Below the pieces are notes generated by a model. It made no database searches, had not been told where the DNA came from, and saw only the letters and a list, made by a program, of their open reading frames with translations. DNA of 28,421 nucleotides, from positions 1-28,421 of the forward strand of contig QWHP01000001.1 in assembly GCA_021404985.1 (NCBI GenBank). Reading direction: 5' to 3'. The position numbers and the translations under genes were made by a program. How positions within the stretch are numbered: position 1 is the stretch's first letter; every line of letters begins with the position of its first letter. This DNA comes from Actinobacteria bacterium ATB1. GTDB lineage: Bacteria; Actinomycetota; Acidimicrobiia; UBA2766. Below, piece after piece: positions 7,831 to 15,315 of the stretch.

Positions 7831-9000
7831 TCAAAGCCTCTCGATCACGGTCGCATTGGCCAGTCCCCCGCCTTCGCACATCGTCTCGAGGCCCCAGCGG
7901 CCGCCAGTGCGCTCGAGCTCGTGGAGCAGCGTCGTCATCAGGCGTGTGCCGCTGTTGCCGAGGGCGTGGCCGAGGGCGATCGCGCCGCCGTTGACGTTCA
8001 GCTTGTCCGGATCGGCATGCGTGTCAGCGAGCCAGGCAAGCGGGACGCTGGCGAAGGCTTCGTTTACCTCGAAGAGGTCGATGTCGTCGATGGAGAGCTT
8101 CCCTCGCTCGAGCGCCCGCTGGGTCGCAGGAATCGGCGCCGTCAACATGACGACGGGGTCGGTCGCCGCCAGGCTCATCGCATGGATGCGTGCACGGGGT
8201 GTGGCGTCGAGGCGTGCGAGTCCTTCGTCGTTGCAGACGAGGACGGCGGATGCTCCGTCGGATATCTGGCTCGACGTTGCGGCTGTCAAAACTCCGTTCT
8301 CGCCGAGGGGGGTCAGCTGCGACATCGCCTCGATCGATGCGTCGTATCGGATGCCCTCGTCGCGGGTCATGGTGCTCTCGTCCCCGTCGACCCCACCCGG
8401 CACGGGGACGATCTCGGCCTCGAACCTGCCCTCCTCGGTTGCGCGGGCGGCCTTCTCGTGGCTGGAGAGCCCGAACCTGTCGAGCTGCTCACGGTCCAAG
8501 CCCCACTTGGCCGCAATCATCTCCGCACCCTGGAACTGGTCGAATCGGACCCCTGGGTAACGTTCTTTCATGAGCGGGCTGTAGGGAACCCCAAAGCCGG
8601 CCTTGTGTCCCGCAACAGCGTTCCCGCCAAGCGGCACCGTGCTCATCGACTCGACCCCGCCGGCCACCACGATGTCGTGGACGCCGCTCATCACCGCCTG
8701 GGCAGCGAAGTGCAGGGCCTGTTGGGACGATCCGCACTGCCTGTCGACGGTCGTTCCCGGCACCGTGTCGGGCCAGCCGGCCGCCAGCACGGCGTTGCGC
8801 GCGATGTTGGCACTCTGCGCTCCCACCTGATCGATGCAGCCCAAGACAACGTCCTCGACCAGATCGGGATCGGTACCCGTGCGTTCGACGAGGCTGTTGA
8901 GCGCGAATGCCCCCAGGTCGATCGGATGCCAGCCTGACAGGCGGCCATTCTTGCGTCCACACGGCGTGCGCACCGCGCCGACGATGTATGCGTCTCCCAT
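7831..9000 (-). CDS. Thiolase (acetyl-CoA C-acyltransferase family)
   Basis: 389 residues, the usual length for a degradative thiolase. The acyl-accepting Cys is C89 in VDRQCGSSQQ. NEAF is at 313-316, H345 lies in the GHALGNSG motif, and the second catalytic Cys is C375 in TMCEGGG. All active-site elements are present, so the enzyme should catalyse thiolysis or Claisen condensation of acyl-CoAs. Chain-length or steroid preference cannot be judged. The ATG at 9000 has AAAGGA upstream. The gene stands alone, separated from the lysoplasmalogenase gene by a 126-bp gap. Confidence 0.93.
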   Translation of the reverse strand: MGDAYIVGAVRTPCGRKNGRLSGWHPIDLGAFALNSLVERTGTDPDLVEDVVLGCIDQVGAQSANIARNAVLAAGWPDTVPGTTVDRQCGSSQQALHFAAQAVMSGVHDIVVAGGVESMSTVPLGGNAVAGHKAGFGVPYSPLMKERYPGVRFDQFQGAEMIAAKWGLDREQLDRFGLSSHEKAARATEEGRFEAEIVPVPGGVDGDESTMTRDEGIRYDASIEAMSQLTPLGENGVLTAATSSQISDGASAVLVCNDEGLARLDATPRARIHAMSLAATDPVVMLTAPIPATQRALERGKLSIDDIDLFEVNEAFASVPLAWLADTHADPDKLNVNGGAIALGHALGNSGTRLMTTLLHELERTGGRWGLETMCEGGGLANATVIERL

Positions 9001-9046
9001 GGGATTCCTTTCGCTCGATTCCCCCGCCGGGTGATCTCGGATCGCT

Positions 9047-9068
9047 CCCGCGGCAGTACGCCTGCGGG
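9047..9068 (-). terminator. Hairpin downstream of the lysoplasmalogenase-like gene
   Basis: CCCGCGGC, loop AGTAC, GCC, one bulged T, GCGGG. The hairpin lies about 60 bp past the stop of the upstream minus-strand gene. No T tract follows, so this is a candidate factor-assisted terminator only. The rest of the 9001-9126 gap shows only the thiolase ribosome binding site. Confidence 0.3.
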
Positions 9069-9126
9069 GCTGGATGCCAGGAATCCTACGACATCGACCT
9101 CCCAGACGGGTAGTGCGAGGGAATCG

Positions 9127-9795
9127 CTACCTGACGAGTGCCGCCACGAGGAGTATCTGACCGACGTGGTACGTCACGATGATTGCGAGGTCCACGCCCT
9201 TGAAGGGGCCGACGAACCGCCCCCATCCGATCATCGCGTCCGAGGCGTAGAAGAGCAGCGCACCGCACGCGGCAACGACCCCCGCCCACAGGGGTGGGCC
9301 CTCTCTCCACGGCTGCGTGAGCGCGACAGCCACCATTGCCGAGACGACGACGACGTACAGCGCAACTGGGCCGCGGTCGCCGCCGTCTGCGCCACGAAGG
9401 ACACGGCGGGCGAGAGGAGTGGCGAGAACCGCAACGAGCGTGACAGACGCAACGAGGGTCCAAGGGCTTTCGAGTGACGGGATGCTGAGCCCGGCGATGT
9501 AGGCCAGGTGCGCGAGTAGGAAGGACGCCAGGCCTGCCACGAAGAGATCACGCGGGAGCATCAGGAAGATGTCCCCCGCCATGGACAGGACTATGGCGGC
9601 GATCCAGAGTCCGAGCTGCCAGGGGTCTGCTTCCTGTGACGCGCCCAACGCTACGACGGTTGCGGCGAGGCCCACCATCGTTGCGGGCTTGAAGAAGTAC
9701 TCGAGGCTTTTGGAACGCCGGACGACTGCGAGCCAGTCACCGGCAGCGAGCAAGACTGTGAACCCGAGACAAACCGCAACGGGGAGGTCGAACAT
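9127..9795 (-). CDS. Lysoplasmalogenase-like YhhN/TMEM86 family membrane protein
   Basis: 222 residues with about eight hydrophobic helices. Family hallmarks are SMAGDIFLML (D75), SFLLAHLAYI (H96), LLFYASDAMI and TYHVGQILL. Characterised YhhN/TMEM86 proteins cleave the vinyl-ether bond of lysoplasmalogens in the membrane. Whether this host makes plasmalogens is unknown, so the activity is by family only. The gene ends 44 bp downstream of the carD stop on the same strand and may share its transcript. No ribosome binding site or TAnnnT motif at the usual spacing is visible before ATG 9795, so the start is moderately sure. Confidence 0.85.
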   Translation of the reverse strand: MFDLPVAVCLGFTVLLAAGDWLAVVRRSKSLEYFFKPATMVGLAATVVALGASQEADPWQLGLWIAAIVLSMAGDIFLMLPRDLFVAGLASFLLAHLAYIAGLSIPSLESPWTLVASVTLVAVLATPLARRVLRGADGGDRGPVALYVVVVSAMVAVALTQPWREGPPLWAGVVAACGALLFYASDAMIGWGRFVGPFKGVDLAIIVTYHVGQILLVAALVR

Positions 9796-9839
9796 GGATC
9801 CGTACCCAGGTGTATGCCGTCAGAGACCGGTCGTCCGTC

Positions 9840-10424
9840 TCACCCCGGCCTCTCCGACTCCTCCATCTCGAGGTCCATGAGTGCGTCGGGGTCGCCCTTG
9901 GAGCTCGCAGCGGCGATCATCTCCGGGTTGCTGGCGAGCGCCTTGTCGATCTTCTTTGCCGCGGATTCCCTGTCCCCGTTGTAAGTGATCGCAAGCTCGC
10001 CCTCGAGGGAATGCCGTGCCGACTTCAGAAGGCGCTTCTCCCCTGCGGAGACGGGTTTCTTGGCGTCCGCCAGCTCGAGGTTGCGAATCAATTCGGCGAT
10101 CTGGATCGGGTCTCCGGAATGGAGCTTCTCGTTGTGAGCCTTGAAGCGGCGTGACCACTGCGCCGACTGCGCCGTGGCAGGCTCCGAGAGGATCCTGAGC
10201 ACGTCGCGGGCGGTGGCCTTCGACATCGGCGGCCTGATGCCGATCTCCTCCCACTTGTCGATCGGCGCCTTCAGCACGAGGTCGTTCTCGTCGGCCCGCA
10301 CTACGAGCATGCGGCGCTTCTCGCCGAACACCACCTCGGTCTTGACCTGGTCGACCGTGACCGGACCGTGAGGGGGGTAGACGATCCTGTCGCCCTTCTT
10401 GAAGCTTGGTTTGCGCGTCGCCAC
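9840..10424 (-). CDS. carD: CarD/CdnL-type RNA polymerase-binding regulator
   Basis: 194 residues from GTG 10424, chosen because AGGAGA lies at good spacing and because the CarD fold begins directly after it (FKKGDRIVYPPHG). An upstream ATG at 10541 would add 39 unrelated residues. The N-terminal Tudor-like domain binds the RNA polymerase beta subunit. The C-terminal helical domain, with QWSRRFKAHNEKL including the conserved Trp that wedges the promoter, contacts DNA. The family stabilises open complexes, notably at rRNA and housekeeping promoters. It is longer than mycobacterial CarD (162 residues) because of an acidic tail ending in DLEMEESERPG. It is divergent from the bldC-like gene across a 164-bp regulatory gap. 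Confidence 0.93.
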   Translation of the reverse strand: MATRKPSFKKGDRIVYPPHGPVTVDQVKTEVVFGEKRRMLVVRADENDLVLKAPIDKWEEIGIRPPMSKATARDVLRILSEPATAQSAQWSRRFKAHNEKLHSGDPIQIAELIRNLELADAKKPVSAGEKRLLKSARHSLEGELAITYNGDRESAAKKIDKALASNPEMIAAASSKGDPDALMDLEMEESERPG

Positions 10425-10481
10425 CGAAGGCTCTCCTGTGAAGTGTCGGAGCGGGTATGAAGGAGATGTGAGCGGCGCCTG

Positions 10482-10487
10482 AGTATA
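10482..10487 (-). promoter_or_regulatory. -10 element TATACT of carD
   Basis: A near-consensus TATACT on the minus strand predicts a transcript start near 10475 and a leader of about 50 bases carrying the AGGAGA site. No clear -35 is present. Confidence 0.45.
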
Positions 10488-10501
10488 CAAACCGGACCCA
10501 C

Positions 10502-10531
10502 CGTGGGTTGATTCCGCACGAATCGTGGGTT
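10502..10531. repeat. Direct repeat CGTGGGTT x2 in the carD-bldC intergenic region
   Basis: Identical octamers at 10502-10509 and 10524-10531, with starts 22 bp apart (about two helical turns), each followed shortly by TCCG. They lie between the two divergent promoters, so they could serve as a shared binding site. No regulator is identified. Confidence 0.35.
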
Positions 10532-10576
10532 CCGTGCTCATTGGGGATTTCTTCTGATTTTCTCTCAGTGAGCGGT

Positions 10577-10582
10577 TACGCT
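10577..10582 (+). promoter_or_regulatory. -10 hexamer TACGCT, leaderless start of the bldC-like gene
   Basis: TACGCT, six bases (GTTTGG), then GTG at 10589, in frame with the HTH protein. There is no ribosome binding site. Confidence 0.5.
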
Positions 10583-10588
10583 GTTTGG

Positions 10589-10792
10589 GTGGTTATGAAG
10601 CACCAATCCGAACGTGGCACCAAACTCATGACCGTCTCGGAGGTCGCCGACCTCTTCGGCGTCAGCGGCAAGACGGTTTCGCGGTGGGCACGCGAGGGGC
10701 GAATCTCCTCGGTGAGGACTCTCGGTGGACACAGGCGATTTCGCGAAAGCGACATCAAAGAGCTGCTCGACAGGTACCAGCAGGGAACCTGA
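10589..10792 (+). CDS. bldC: BldC-like small DNA-binding protein (MerR-type HTH)
   Basis: 67 residues from GTG 10589, or 65 from ATG 10595. The whole protein is one MerR-like winged helix-turn-helix: MTVSEVADLFGVS, then KTVSRWAREGRI, then TLGGHRRFRESDI. It lacks the effector and dimerisation parts of MerR. This matches Streptomyces BldC, which binds direct repeats cooperatively and controls the timing of development. Outside sporulating actinomycetes its role is less clear. Close pairing with divergent carD and the direct repeats between them suggests shared or auto-control, which is inference. Confidence 0.85.
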   Translation: MVMKHQSERGTKLMTVSEVADLFGVSGKTVSRWAREGRISSVRTLGGHRRFRESDIKELLDRYQQGT

Positions 10793-10808
10793 GCTCGAAC
10801 GGGCCCGA

Positions 10809-11588
10809 TCAAGCCCACCCGGTGAGCTGCCAGACGTTGCCCGCCTTCACGAACTGGACCTCGCGTGGAAGTCCCGCCGACTGAGCCGTGCACGACGCGG
10901 TTTCACCCGACTCGGTGCAGGTCACAGTCTGAGACGCGGCGGCGAGGTTCGCCGACGAAGAGCTCATGGCGTCGACGATCTGGACGATTTCAGGAATCCG
11001 GGCTTCCGGATGCAGCAGACTCGCCATGAGCGGCTGGTTCGCATAGGTGACCGCCGAGATCAAGGCCGTCATGGCGTCCTTCGGGGTTCCCGCCGGGTAC
11101 GCAGCTTCACCGGTCCCCGATAGCAGGCCCGACGCGATGGCGTCTGCGAAGGGCACCGGGGTCTCGGAAGTCGAATCCTCGGTGGGCGTCGTGGCGACGG
11201 GCTCGGTCGGTGGTGCCGTCTGGCTCGTCTCCTGAGGGCCGCGAAAATCGAGGTTGCCGGTCAGGAGGAGCAGCAGGAGGATCGTCACCAGACCGGCGGC
11301 GAGCAGAACGAGCAGTACTCTTTTGAGAGACAGGTTCTCGCGTACCGCAGCAGGCACGAAGGAGCTCGGTCCGGCTGCCTCCTCGGGGGCGGACGGGCGC
11401 TTCCGGGCACGCACAGGCTTGTCGGCGACCCCGTCGAGCCTGCGGTTCAGCTCGCCTGCGTCCGGGACGAACCGGCCCAGACCTGTCGGAGCTGCGGTCG
11501 CCACCGCACCCGGCTGGGTCGGATACTGTGCGGCGACCTGGCCCGCATCCGGTGAGACCGTCTGTCGAGGGTGTTCGACGTCTGTCAC
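10809..11588 (-). CDS. Unknown single-pass membrane protein with extracytoplasmic Cys-pair domain
   Basis: 259 residues from GTG 11588, preceded by GGAGGG at 8 bp; an ATG at 11615 would lie upstream of that site. A disordered cytoplasmic N-terminus rich in Pro and Ala is followed by one membrane helix (about 91-110). A Thr/Pro/Glu linker comes next, then a C-terminal domain of about 110 residues. The sequence KDAMTALISAVTYANQPL and the late Cys pair (VTCTESGETASC) suggest an extracytoplasmic fold ending in a strand with Trp (NVWQLTGWA). I do not recognise the family. The stop is 16 bp from the convergent bldC-like gene. Confidence 0.7.
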   Translation of the reverse strand: MTDVEHPRQTVSPDAGQVAAQYPTQPGAVATAAPTGLGRFVPDAGELNRRLDGVADKPVRARKRPSAPEEAAGPSSFVPAAVRENLSLKRVLLVLLAAGLVTILLLLLLTGNLDFRGPQETSQTAPPTEPVATTPTEDSTSETPVPFADAIASGLLSGTGEAAYPAGTPKDAMTALISAVTYANQPLMASLLHPEARIPEIVQIVDAMSSSSANLAAASQTVTCTESGETASCTAQSAGLPREVQFVKAGNVWQLTGWA

Positions 11589-11901
11589 GCTGACTTCCCT
11601 CCGAGACCTCTGCATGCCTGGCCCAGTGACCTGACTGTTCCCATGAACATCGCCAACCTACCGCAGCGCAACGTCTCATGGAAAGGGCGGCCGGCGGTGC
11701 CGTCCGCCGAGCATGGGCGCGCACGGTGTCCGCTACGTCACACTCAATGAGATTTCTCGGATGGCCACTCCGTTCCTGCACGGCAGAGATATTCCCCGGG
11801 GCAATTTCGGCGTGACAGCGGTCGTCTCGTCGTGCGAACCTGCGTGATGTCCGGCCGGAACCGAGTCCGGAGCGCCGAAGCCGCCGAGAGGAAACGACCC
11901 G
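11589..11901. promoter_or_regulatory. Divergent intergenic region
   Basis: 313 bp between the minus-strand membrane protein and serC. On the minus strand, TAGGTT at 11660-11655 is a possible -10, with TTTCCA 18 bp upstream as a weak -35; this would give a leader of about 60 bases ending in GGAGGG. For serC the ribosome binding site GAGGAAA lies 7 bp before the ATG. I found no convincing serC promoter and no RNA gene. Confidence 0.35.
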
Positions 11902-13035
11902 ATGACGCAATCGCCCGAGAGAATCGTGCTGCCCGACGATCTCCGCCCTGCCGATGGCCGGTTCGGCTCGGGACCCTCGAAGGTTCGCGCCGAGGCCGTG
12001 GCCGATCTCGCCGCGGGTGCCGGACAGCTTCTCGGAACGAGCCACCGTCAGGATCGCGTGAAGCATCTGGTGCGCCGGATACGTGAGGGGGTAGCGGACC
12101 TGCTCTCCCTCCCCGAGGGGCACGAGGTTCTCGTCGGCAACGGTGGTACGACGGCGTTCTGGGACGCGGCGGTCCACTGCTTGGTCGACAGGAGAAGTCA
12201 GCACGCTGTCTTCGGCGAGTTCAGCGCGAAGTTCGCCGATGCCGCTTCGGCAGCGCCACATCTCGACGAGCCTCTCCGTGTCGAGGCTCCCTACGGCACG
12301 CGCCCGGCCGTGACCGGCGACGAGTCAGCGGACGTGATCGCTCTGACCCACAACGAGACCTCCACAGGGGTCCAGGCGGAGATCCGCCGCCCAGCCGGTT
12401 CCGCGCCGGACGCCCTCGTGGTTGTCGACGCAACGTCGGCAGCGGGTGGACTGCGTGTGGATGCGAGCGAGTTCGACGTCTACTACTTCGCTCCGCAGAA
12501 GTGCCTTGCGTCGGAAGGGGGTCTCTGGATCGCGACGTTCTCCCCCGCTGCCATCGAGCGTCTCGACCGACTCACGGCAAGCCGCTACTGCCCCGCGTTC
12601 CTCCACCTCGGGATCGCGCTCGAGAATTCCATCAAAGACCAGACCTACAACACCCCGGCCATCGCAACGCTGTTCCTGACGGCCCACACCCTGGATTGGA
12701 TTCTCGAGAACGGAGGCCTCGAGTTCGCAGCGTCTCGCTGTGACGAGTCCGCGCGCATCCTCTACGGGTGGGCCGACGGATCGTCCTACGCATGCGCCTT
12801 CGTCGAGGACCCCGAGGAACGCTCCCACACCGTTGCGACGATCGACTTCGCCGAGTCTGTCGAGGCCGCCACTGTCGCCTCCGTGCTCAGAAGGAACGGA
12901 ATCCTGGACGTGGAGCCATACAGGAAGCTGGGGCGAAACCAACTCCGCGTGGCACTGTACCCGGCGATCGACCCCGGGGATGTCGAGTCGCTCACGCGGG
13001 CCATCGACCACGTGGTCGAGGAGCTCCGAAGATGA
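11902..13035 (+). CDS. serC: Phosphoserine aminotransferase, actinobacterial type
   Basis: 377 residues. A PLP-dependent aminotransferase converting 3-phosphohydroxypyruvate and glutamate to phosphoserine, the second step of serine synthesis. The start has GAGGAAA at 7 bp. The N-terminal RFGSGPSKVR and LGTSHRQ contribute phosphate and substrate binding, HNETSTGV lies near 150-157, D176 of VVVDATSAAGG should hold the pyridine ring, and K200 in YYFAPQKCLASEGG is the Schiff-base Lys. The sequence is of the shorter type typical of actinobacteria. The stop overlaps the acylphosphatase start as ATGA, so the two genes are translationally coupled. Serine made here feeds glycine, which links it loosely to the gcv genes further on. 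Confidence 0.95.
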   Translation: MTQSPERIVLPDDLRPADGRFGSGPSKVRAEAVADLAAGAGQLLGTSHRQDRVKHLVRRIREGVADLLSLPEGHEVLVGNGGTTAFWDAAVHCLVDRRSQHAVFGEFSAKFADAASAAPHLDEPLRVEAPYGTRPAVTGDESADVIALTHNETSTGVQAEIRRPAGSAPDALVVVDATSAAGGLRVDASEFDVYYFAPQKCLASEGGLWIATFSPAAIERLDRLTASRYCPAFLHLGIALENSIKDQTYNTPAIATLFLTAHTLDWILENGGLEFAASRCDESARILYGWADGSSYACAFVEDPEERSHTVATIDFAESVEAATVASVLRRNGILDVEPYRKLGRNQLRVALYPAIDPGDVESLTRAIDHVVEELRR

Positions 13036-13340
13036 CGTCGGACATCGACGGGAGCCCACATTCTGGCTCGGCGAGCAGACTGGTCCTGAGGATCAGCGGT
13101 CGCGTCCAGGGCGTGTTCTTCCGGCAGTCGACCGCGCGCGTTGCGGCCGCGCACGACGTGCGGGGCTGGGTGCGAAACCTCCCGGACGGCGACGTGGAGG
13201 TGGTTCTCGAGGGGCCCCGTGCGGACGTGGAGTCTGTGCTGGAGTTCTGTCGCGTCGGGCCCAGGCACGCCGTCGTGACGGGAGTGGAGGTTCGCGAGGA
13301 GGAACCAGCCGGGGCGACAGGCTTCGAGATCCTCCCCTGA
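13032..13340 (+). CDS. acyP: Acylphosphatase
   Basis: 102 residues; the core is the usual 90, with a short N-terminal extension. It hydrolyses carboxyl-phosphate bonds such as 1,3-bisphosphoglycerate or carbamoyl phosphate. The catalytic pair is intact: R31 in SGRVQGVFFR and N49 in GWVRNLPDGDVEVV. The ATG is part of the ATGA overlap with serC, and longer starts would lie wholly inside serC. The gene ends 60 bp from convergent xseB, with a strong hairpin between them. Confidence 0.93.
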   Translation: MTSDIDGSPHSGSASRLVLRISGRVQGVFFRQSTARVAAAHDVRGWVRNLPDGDVEVVLEGPRADVESVLEFCRVGPRHAVVTGVEVREEEPAGATGFEILP

Positions 13341-13363
13341 TCGTTGGCGGAGTGTGCATTCCT

Positions 13364-13384
13364 GCTCCGGCCCGACGCTGGAGC
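13364..13384. terminator. Hairpin between convergent acyP and xseB
   Basis: GCTCCGGC, loop CCGAC, GCTGGAGC: an 8-bp stem with one G-T pair, placed 24 bp after the acyP stop and 15 bp beyond the xseB stop. It could act in both directions. There is no T tract, as is common in high-G+C actinobacteria. Confidence 0.45.
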
Positions 13385-13399
13385 CCGCCCCGGGGACAG

Positions 13400-13681
13400 T
13401 CACCCGGGTGAGTCCTGCCATGGGTCCGAATCCGGGACCGAGGGAGCCGGCTCCTCCGGGACGTCGAGCTCGCTGACGACGCGTTCGATCTCGAGGCGAG
13501 TCTCGAAGATCCGTGTCCGGCAGAACACGAGAAGCTCACTTGCACGCCTGACTCGGTCTGCCAGCGAGTCGACGTCCAGGTCGTCGTCCTCGAGCTCGGC
13601 GATGATGGACTCGAGCTCTTCGATCGCCTGCTTGTAGCCGTCGGGTACGGCGCTTGGGAGTTGCCCGTCGCGCTCCCCCAT
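13400..13681 (-). CDS. xseB: Exodeoxyribonuclease VII small subunit
   Basis: 93 residues. The core (YKQAIEELESIIAELEDDDLD, split here as YKQAIEELES and IIAELEDDDLD, then LADRVRRASELL and CRTRI) is the two-helix XseB fold that binds the catalytic XseA subunit. The acidic, Pro-rich tail is variable in the family. ATG 13681 shares one base with the xseA stop (TGATG) and has GAGGA at 6 bp; ATG 13684 is possible but too close to that site. The arrangement is typical translational coupling, matching the excess of small subunits in the holoenzyme. Confidence 0.92.
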   Translation of the reverse strand: MGERDGQLPSAVPDGYKQAIEELESIIAELEDDDLDVDSLADRVRRASELLVFCRTRIFETRLEIERVVSELDVPEEPAPSVPDSDPWQDSPG

Positions 13682-15078
13682 CATCCCTCCTCGGTATCGC
13701 GAATGAGCTCGTCCACAACTGCCGTCAGATCGCCGTCCTTGATACTGATGGAGATGATGTCTCCCCTCTGCACCTGTGAAGTACGCACCACTACCTTTCC
13801 GTCCGGCCCTCTGACGAGCGCCCAACCTCGCGCGGTCAGACGTCCGGGGTCGGACATCGACACGATCGTATCCGCATGGTCGATGCGAGCCGTCTCGTGG
13901 AGGATGCCGCGCTCGGCTGCCCGTTGAATCCGGGCTCGGAGGAGCCGAAGCTCCCTCTCGCCCTGCAGTGTCCGATCCCCAACCCGGGCGAGTCGAGGGA
14001 CGAAGCCACGGAGGCGCTCGTCCGTGTGGAGGATGTCGCGCCGTACCCCGGCCACCAGGGCCTTGTGGTGTCCCGTCAGACGTTGGGTCTCGAGATGCGT
14101 CCGCCGCGCAGTCTCCCGCACGACGGAACCCGCTGCCAGGTTCAGTCGCGTTGCTGCCCCGGTCAGATCCTGCCGGGCGAAAGCCAGGACTTGCGCGAAT
14201 CCTCGATCGACACGCGTGGCGAAGGACCGTACCGATTCCACGAGGTGTCGGGCGCACGCAGTCGGGGTCTTGAGCGAAAGGTGAGAAACCCGGTCGGCGA
14301 TGCTCAGATCGATCTCGTGGCCTATGCCTGTCAGCACCGGTACCGGAGACATCGCTATCGCACGGGCCAGTACCTCGGAATCGAAGACGGCCATCTCGGT
14401 GCGCGACCCTCCACCTCGCACGATTGCGATCACGTCCGCTCGGTCGCCGACGGCCTGCACACCCGCAGCGAGCCCGGCATCCGCACGCTGCCCCTGCACG
14501 GCCGTGTCGAAGACTGAAAGGTCGAAACCGAGGCCGGAGGTCTGGAGCTCGTGGAGGAAGTCCGCCGCAGCCGCGGACCCCGCCGACGTGACCAACCCGA
14601 CGCGAAGTGGGCAGGCGGGAAACGGACGCCTGGCGTTGGCATCCAGCAGGCCGGCGTCCGCCAGGCGGCGCAGGACCATGTCGCGATGGCGAGCGAGGTG
14701 CCCGAGAGTGTACGAGACGTCGATCCCGGTCACAGTAAGCTGCAGGCGCCCTCGCGGCCGGTACACGTCGACGCGACCCCTGAGACGGACGTGCATCCCG
14801 TCCTCGAGCCGGATCTCATCGGTGTCGAGCTCAGTCTCGATGCGCGGTCGATGCGACGTGAGGATCGCGATCCCGGCCCGGGCCAGCCGACCCGGACTCC
14901 GCGGATCCGGTTCCACGAGGTCGAAGAAGAGGTTCCTGTCCGTGCGGATGCCACGCAAGCCCGAGATCTCACCCTGAACCCAGATCTCGTAGCGAAATGC
15001 CCTGTAGAGCGCCTGCTGAATCGCGTGGTTCAGCTCGTAGACTCCGTAGGTGCGTTGGACGCCCTCTCCGGCACTCAT
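13681..15078 (-). CDS. xseA: Exodeoxyribonuclease VII large subunit
   Basis: 465 residues, full length. An N-terminal OB fold (about 10-110, with IWVQGEISGLR) binds single-stranded DNA. The catalytic region follows, with VGLVTSAGSAAAADF, the IVRGGGS motif, and GIGHEIDLSIADRVSHLSLKTPTACA (cited in parts: GIGHEID, SIAD and KTPTACA). A long helical segment leads to the C-terminal part, with ARGWALVRGPDGKVV. It degrades single-stranded DNA to oligonucleotides together with XseB. The ATG lies six bases after TACCCT and has no ribosome binding site, so it is probably leaderless. Confidence 0.95.
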   Translation of the reverse strand: MSAGEGVQRTYGVYELNHAIQQALYRAFRYEIWVQGEISGLRGIRTDRNLFFDLVEPDPRSPGRLARAGIAILTSHRPRIETELDTDEIRLEDGMHVRLRGRVDVYRPRGRLQLTVTGIDVSYTLGHLARHRDMVLRRLADAGLLDANARRPFPACPLRVGLVTSAGSAAAADFLHELQTSGLGFDLSVFDTAVQGQRADAGLAAGVQAVGDRADVIAIVRGGGSRTEMAVFDSEVLARAIAMSPVPVLTGIGHEIDLSIADRVSHLSLKTPTACARHLVESVRSFATRVDRGFAQVLAFARQDLTGAATRLNLAAGSVVRETARRTHLETQRLTGHHKALVAGVRRDILHTDERLRGFVPRLARVGDRTLQGERELRLLRARIQRAAERGILHETARIDHADTIVSMSDPGRLTARGWALVRGPDGKVVVRTSQVQRGDIISISIKDGDLTAVVDELIRDTEEG

Positions 15079-15084
15079 CTCTGA

Positions 15085-15090
15085 AGGGTA
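15085..15090 (-). promoter_or_regulatory. -10 hexamer TACCCT, leaderless start of xseA
   Basis: On the minus strand TACCCT is followed by TCAGAG and then ATG 15078. The spacing is exactly six bases. Confidence 0.5.
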
Positions 15091-15210
15091 AACCGGAGCA
15101 AGGACGTCCCACCCGAGGTAGGCGCGTCAGGGAGGGGCCCACCGGCAGAGGGCGAAGGTCTAAGTGCTACCCGACATTCGTCGAGGCGCAATGGCGTGGA
15201 CTCTCAGAGC

Positions 15211-15315
15211 ATGATGCTGCAGGTGAAGGGACAGACTTTGAGCAGGACCAGGGTGGGGGCGGACGTGTCTCTGGACTCGCACTTCGTCGTCGAGCCCAAC
15301 GGTTGGCAGTCGTGA
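15211..15315 (+). CDS. Possible 34-residue upstream ORF coupled to the next gene
   Basis: ATG 15211 opens a short frame (MMLQVKGQTL to PNGWQS) ending in TGA 15313-15315, which overlaps the GTG start at 15312 as GTGA. The following membrane-protein gene has no ribosome binding site of its own, so coupled translation would explain its start. There is no recognisable family, and the frame is short enough to be chance. Confidence 0.25.
   Translation: MMLQVKGQTLSRTRVGADVSLDSHFVVEPNGWQS

Noticed and set aside
13400..14257. 285-codon minus-strand frame containing xseB
   Set aside because: Only the last 93 codons are XseB; the upstream part lies in xseA in another frame and has no protein character.
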